The notes under the pieces: generated by a model
What the model saw: only the letters and a program-made list of their open reading frames with translations
Told to the model about the DNA's origin: nothing
Databases searched by the model: none
Part shown: positions 60,610-64,000 of the stretch, one piece after another
How positions within the stretch are numbered: position 1 is the first letter of the stretch
Layout of the letters: each line of letters starts with the position of its first letter
Position numbers and translations under genes: made by a program
From: Geobacter sp. FeAm09
GTDB taxonomy: Bacteria > Desulfobacterota > Desulfuromonadia > Geobacterales > Pseudopelobacteraceae
Reading direction: 5' to 3'
Assembly (NCBI RefSeq): GCF_008330225.1
Contig: NZ_CP042466.1
Span: 3,528,001-3,592,000 of the forward strand
Length of the DNA: 64,000 nucleotides

Positions 60610-62246
60610 ATGATCCATCTCTCCAATATCACCAAGCAGCACGGCTCGCAGGTCCTGTTCCGCGACGCCACGTTCCAGATCCTGCCCGGTACGCGCAACG
60701 GCCTGGTAGGGCCGAACGGGGCCGGCAAGACCACCATTTTCCGCATCATCACCGGTGAAGAGGAGGTGGACGGCGGCGAGATCACCTGCGCCAAACGCAC
60801 CACCATCGGCTATTTCTCCCAGGATGCGGGGGAGATGGCGGGGCGCTCGGCCCTGGAGGAGGTCATGGCCGGTTCGGCGGAAACCATGCGTCTGGCGGCG
60901 GAGCTGAAAGAAATGGAAGCGGCCATGTGCCAGCCCCAGTCCGACGACGACATGGCCGCCCTGCTGGAACGCTACGGTGTGGCCCAGGAGGAGTTCGAGC
61001 ACCGGGGCGGCTACGATCTGGATACCCGTGCCCAGACCGTGCTGACCGGCCTCGGCATCGGCCCGGACCGTTTCCACCATCCGGTGGAGTCCTTCAGCGG
61101 CGGCTGGAAGATGCGCATCAACCTGGCGAAGATCCTGACCATCAAACCGGATGTGCTGCTTTTGGACGAACCGACCAACCATCTGGACGTGGAGTCGATC
61201 ATCTGGCTAGAGGAGTGGCTGGCCAACGACTTCGACGGCGCGCTGCTGATGACCAGCCATGACCGGGACTTCATGAACCGCATCGTCACCCGCATCATCG
61301 AGGTGGCCAACAAGACCGTTACCACCTACGGCGGCAATTACGATTTCTACGAACGGGAGCGTGACATCCGCCGGGAGCAGCTCCTGGCCAGCCACCGCCG
61401 CCAGCAGGAGATGCTGGCCAAGGAGGAGGAGTTCATCGCGCGCTTCGCCGCCCGCGCCTCCCATGCGGCCCAGGTGCAGTCGCGGGTCAAGAAGATCGAC
61501 AAGATCGAGCGCATCGAGATCCCCCCGAGGAGCGGGTGGTGCGCTTCGAGTTCAGCGAGCCGCCCCGAAGCGGGGACGACGTGGTGGTGATGGAGGGGCT
61601 GGCCAAGAGCTGGCAGTTGCCCGGCGGCGGGGAACACCCGGTTTTCAGCGGGGTGTCCGGCATCATCCGCCGCCAGAACAAGATCGCCGTGGTGGGGGTC
61701 AACGGCGCCGGGAAATCCACCTTCCTCAAGGTCCTTGCCGGCCAGACCGGACAGACCGCGGGCCACGTCAACCTGGGGGCCAATGTGGAACTGGGCTATT
61801 TCAGCCAGCACGCCATGGACATCCTCGACCCGAAGAAGACCGTCTTCGAAACGGTGCAGGACGCCATGCCCCTGGCCACCATCGGCGTGATCCGCAACCT
61901 GCTGGGCGCCTTTCTCTTCCAGGGAGACACGGTGGACAAACGCATCGAGAACCTGTCCGGCGGCGAGAAGAGCCGGGTTGTGCTGGCGACGCTGCTGGCG
62001 CGGCCGGTCAATTTCCTGGTGTTGGACGAACCGACCAACCATCTGGACATCAGATCACGGGAGATCCTTCTGGACGCCCTGCAGGGGTTCGGCGGAACCG
62101 TCGTACTGGTCAGCCACGACCGCCACTTTTTGCGCCTGCTGGTTGACCGGGTATTCGAGATCGACCACGGTGAAATGCGCGTTTACGAGGGAAATTACGA
62201 ATATTACCTCGGCAAGTCCCATGCCGCGGCAGCTTTGCGGGAATAA
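60610..62246 (+). pseudogene. ABC-F family ATPase (Uup/EttA-like), single frameshift
   Basis: Duplicated ABC domains without membrane spans, as in translation-associated ABC-F proteins. Domain 1: Walker A LVGPNGAGKTTIF, FSGGWKMRINLAKIL, LLLDEPTNHLD. Linker: coiled coil rich in Arg/Glu (RRQQEMLAKEEEFIARFAAR). At the C6 run 61521-61526 one C is missing. With seven Cs the linker reads ERIEIPPEERVVRFEFSEP and joins domain 2: VVGVNGAGKSTFLKVLAG, LSGGEKSRVVLATLL, LVLDEPTNHLDIRS. All motifs beyond the break are intact, suggesting a sequencing error. About 546 residues when corrected. Confidence 0.9.
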
Positions 62247-62274
62247 ATTATTTTGCATCGGATAATTAATAAGT

Positions 62275-62303
62275 TTGACATTGTGGATAAAATGCTGTTA
62301 CGT
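62275..62303 (+). promoter_or_regulatory. Probable promoter of the cold-shock gene
   Basis: A consensus TTGACA (62275-62280) starts an AT-rich tract after the ABC-F gene, with TTACGT at 17-base spacing as a poor -10. The -35 is strong, and the leader (about 60 bases) is of the kind found before csp genes. Confidence 0.4.
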
Positions 62304-62367
62304 TGGTATAACGTCTACGGTTCATCCCGGACATATTAAACGAGTAGTATCAGGAGAAGGTAACGAC

Positions 62368-62568
62368 ATGGTAAACGGAACAGTGAAATGGTTTAACGAC
62401 AGCAAGGGGTTTGGTTTTCTTGAGCAGGAAGGTGGCGAGGATGTTTTCGTCCATTTTTCCGCGATTGTTGGCGAAGGCTTCAAATCCCTCGCTGAAGGCG
62501 ACAGGGTTACGTTCGAAATAACCCGTGGTCCGAAAGGTCTGCAGGCCGCCAACGTTACCAGGGTTTAA
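62368..62568 (+). CDS. cspA: Cold-shock domain protein
   Basis: 66 residues, a complete [23 protein letters not shown] with RNP1 (KGFGFL) and RNP2 (VFVHFSAI), ending [21 protein letters not shown] single-strand RNA/DNA chaperone. AGGAGAAGG precedes the ATG. Monocistronic with terminator. Confidence 0.97.
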   Translation: MVNGTVKWFNDSKGFGFLEQEGGEDVFVHFSAIVGEGFKSLAEGDRVTFEITRGPKGLQAANVTRV

Positions 62569-62597
62569 TCACTTAATCCTATAGCGTGATTGATAAG

Positions 62598-62617
62598 GCC
62601 CCGGAGAAATCCGGGGC
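62598..62617 (+). terminator. Terminator of the cold-shock gene
   Basis: GCCCCGGA/TCCGGGGC stem, loop GAAA, then TTTATTTTTG. Confidence 0.9.
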
Positions 62618-62658
62618 TTTATTTTTGTTGGTTCGAAAAAAATCGGCATGGAAGGCGT

Positions 62659-63144
62659 ATGACAAACCTGATTACCCCGGAAGGATTGAAAAAACTGGAA
62701 GCGGAGTACCATTACCTCTGGCGGGTGGAACGCCCCAAGGTCGTTCAGGGGGTGTCCGACGCGGCGGCGGAGGGGGACCGTTCCGAAAATGCGGAATACA
62801 TCTACGGCAAAAAACGGCTGCGGGAGATCGACCGCAAGCTGAAGCACCTGGGGAGCCGGCTCAAGCTGCTCAAACCGGCCACCTCCCCGGCCAACCCCCA
62901 GATGGTGTCCTTCGGCTGCTGGGTAACCTATGAAGACGAGGACGGCAACGAACGCTGTTACCAACTGGTCGGGCCGGATGAATTCGACGTGAGCCAGGGG
63001 CGGATCAGCATCGATTCGCCGGTCGGCCAGGCCCTGCTGCACAAGCGGCTCGATGACGAGGTGGTCATCCGCCGCCCCAATGGCGATCTGACGGTCTACA
63101 TCACCGACATCGGCGCCACCCGCCCGGCCGGAGCCCCCCGGTAA
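62659..63144 (+). CDS. greB: Transcription elongation factor GreB
   Basis: 161 residues. N-terminal coiled coil with the acidic tip (AAAEGDRSENAEYIYGKKRLREIDR), the D/E pair that stimulates RNA polymerase cleavage, and a C-terminal FKBP-like domain ending YQLVGPDEFD...GRISIDSPVGQALL. IYGKKRLREID favours GreB over GreA. ATG 62659 follows GGAAGG. Confidence 0.93.
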   Translation: MTNLITPEGLKKLEAEYHYLWRVERPKVVQGVSDAAAEGDRSENAEYIYGKKRLREIDRKLKHLGSRLKLLKPATSPANPQMVSFGCWVTYEDEDGNERCYQLVGPDEFDVSQGRISIDSPVGQALLHKRLDDEVVIRRPNGDLTVYITDIGATRPAGAPR

Positions 63145-63305
63145 AAACCGGCGCGTCATTCGCCAACCGCGCGCCAATCACCCCCACCCCACATTCCCGA
63201 ACGGCCCGCCGCAGGGCCGATGGCGCCCTGTGGCCCATTCCGCCGTGGCAGGCCGGCGCCACACCTGCTATACTGTGGCAAGAAATCCATCGCAAAGGAG
63301 CCTCC

Positions 63306-63737
63306 ATGCGCATGAACCTTGCGGCGTCAATCGCCGCCGTTCTGGTCATGGGCGGTGCGCCGGCCGCGGTCAACGGGGATGCGACCGGCGGCGCCCCCTC
63401 CCTCCAGCCTGGTGTCGCCCTCGGGCAGCCCAACGTGACGATCCCCAATCCGCCGCTCTTCATAACGCCGCCGCGTCTCGGCTTTTATGTGGGGGTGGAG
63501 ACGCCCTACGACATCTTCTTTGCCTATGACGCCTATTACCTCTACTACGGCACCTCCTGGTACCGGGCCGCCGGTTACAAAGGGCCCTGGACCATCGTGC
63601 ACCACGACACCCTGCCGCCGATCATCCGCAAGTACCGGATCGAGAGCATCCGCCAATACCGCGACATGGAATACCGCACCTTCCGCCGGGAGCGGGACCG
63701 CTACCGCGGCCGTTCCTTCCGTCCCGACAAGCGGTGA
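63306..63737 (+). CDS. Secreted hypothetical protein rich in Tyr and Arg
   Basis: 143 residues. Signal peptide (MRMNLAASIAAVLVMGGAPAA), a Pro-rich stretch (IPNPPLFITPPRLGFYVGVETP), a Tyr-rich core (FFAYDAYYLYYGTSWYRAAGYKGPW) and a very basic C-terminus (RRERDRYRGRSF). I recognise no characterised family; the YYLYYGTSWYRA pattern recurs in small periplasmic proteins of Geobacter-type genomes. AAAGGAG precedes the ATG. Confidence 0.7.
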   Translation: MRMNLAASIAAVLVMGGAPAAVNGDATGGAPSLQPGVALGQPNVTIPNPPLFITPPRLGFYVGVETPYDIFFAYDAYYLYYGTSWYRAAGYKGPWTIVHHDTLPPIIRKYRIESIRQYRDMEYRTFRRERDRYRGRSFRPDKR

Positions 63738-63783
63738 GGACACGGGGCAGCGACGCGAGAGGATACCCTCGACGAGCAAACAA

Positions 63784-63814
63784 AAAGGGGAAACCGGCAC
63801 AACGGCTCCCCTTT
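63784..63814 (+). terminator. Possible terminator
   Basis: AAAGGGGA/TCCCCTTT arms with an inner GGC/GCC pairing, about 45 bases after the secreted-protein gene. The tail CCGAAAA is not a good T-run on the plus strand; on the minus strand TTTTTG follows. Confidence 0.35.
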
Positions 63815-63931
63815 CCGAAAACCTGTGAACGCCGCTCATCTGAGCACATCCCGAGGTATATCCGACCGTTACCCGCCTCTGCCTGCGAAGATTCCGGTTA
63901 GGAGGGCCGAGGACGGCATGCCCCGCCACGG

Positions 63932-64000
63932 CTACAGTTCGTGGCGGAACCGCACCAGCAGATAACAGCAGGCCGCGCCGCCGGTCGCCATGAACAGGTC
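63932..64000 (-). CDS. C-terminal end of a gene running off the window
   Basis: The last 22 codons before a TAG stop read DLFMATGGAACCYLLVRFRHEL, a hydrophobic stretch followed by a basic end, as in the last helix of a membrane protein. The rest lies beyond base 64000. Identity cannot be given. Confidence 0.35.
   Translation of the reverse strand, partial: DLFMATGGAACCYLLVRFRHEL

Overview
The window is a GC-rich chromosome segment from what looks like a Geobacterales (Geobacter-type) deltaproteobacterium. The clues are a PpcA-type triheme cytochrome c7, a σ54-driven nif cluster next to an ANTAR response regulator resembling Geobacter GnfR, an EtfA with N-terminal ferredoxin modules paired with a membrane EtfD, a HoxH-type NiFe hydrogenase subunit, and several families of intergenic repeats. 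The genus cannot be fixed from sequence reading alone.

Layout. 1-6 kb: a truncated membrane sensor (cut by the window edge), pyruvate phosphate dikinase, a lone GspG pseudopilin and a periplasmic triheme cytochrome. 6-15 kb: a MutY-like glycosylase without iron-sulfur cysteines, uvrB, a DUF1016 nuclease sitting between intact uvrB and a decayed second copy of the uvrB start (with the tail of a lost DNA methylase), an orphan hoxH, an intact IS1182-type element, and gltX. 15-19 kb: a thiamine operon (thiS-thiG-thiE) under a TPP riboswitch, in which ThiE is fused to a radical SAM protein. 19-25 kb: PilZ protein, BioD/DRTGG ATPase, flbD-motA-motB, ttcA and metX under a SAM-I riboswitch, and a lipoprotein. 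26-34 kb: cobalamin genes, a deformylase/shikimate kinase operon, a Cache-PAS histidine kinase, a rhomboid protease, and a frameshifted PerR/Fur gene beside katG (34-37 kb).

37-53 kb is a nitrogen-fixation region: nifHDK, nifB-GNAT-nifV, draG, an ANTAR response regulator, etfB-etfA-etfD and gdhA. Five of its transcription units (nifH, nifB, draG, the response regulator and etfB) have good σ54 promoter matches. Three of them (nifH, nifB, etfB) also share a leader design: an intrinsic terminator just before the gene, whose 5' arm can instead fold into a small hairpin with a six-base loop carrying A at position 1 and G at position 4, the recognition shape of ANTAR antiterminators. This ties the electron-transfer flavoprotein genes to the nitrogenase regulon and suggests that EtfBA plus membrane EtfD supply nitrogenase with low-potential electrons.

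53-64 kb: a UvrD/PcrA helicase and an ABC-F ATPase (both frameshifted at homopolymers), a molybdopterin oxidoreductase operon with its maturation genes (iorAB-like, xdhC, mocA-like), bacterioferritin, a cold-shock protein, greB and a small secreted protein.

Three conserved genes each lack exactly one base in a C or G run, which points to undercalled homopolymers in the assembly. Dispersed elements are abundant: five copies of an AGGTTGTT-bounded repeat, three long inverted repeats built on a CACGGAG/CACAGAG theme, two related elements in the thiG-thiE and nifD-nifK gaps, and a palindromic repeat that the IS entered. No tRNA, rRNA or CRISPR array was seen.
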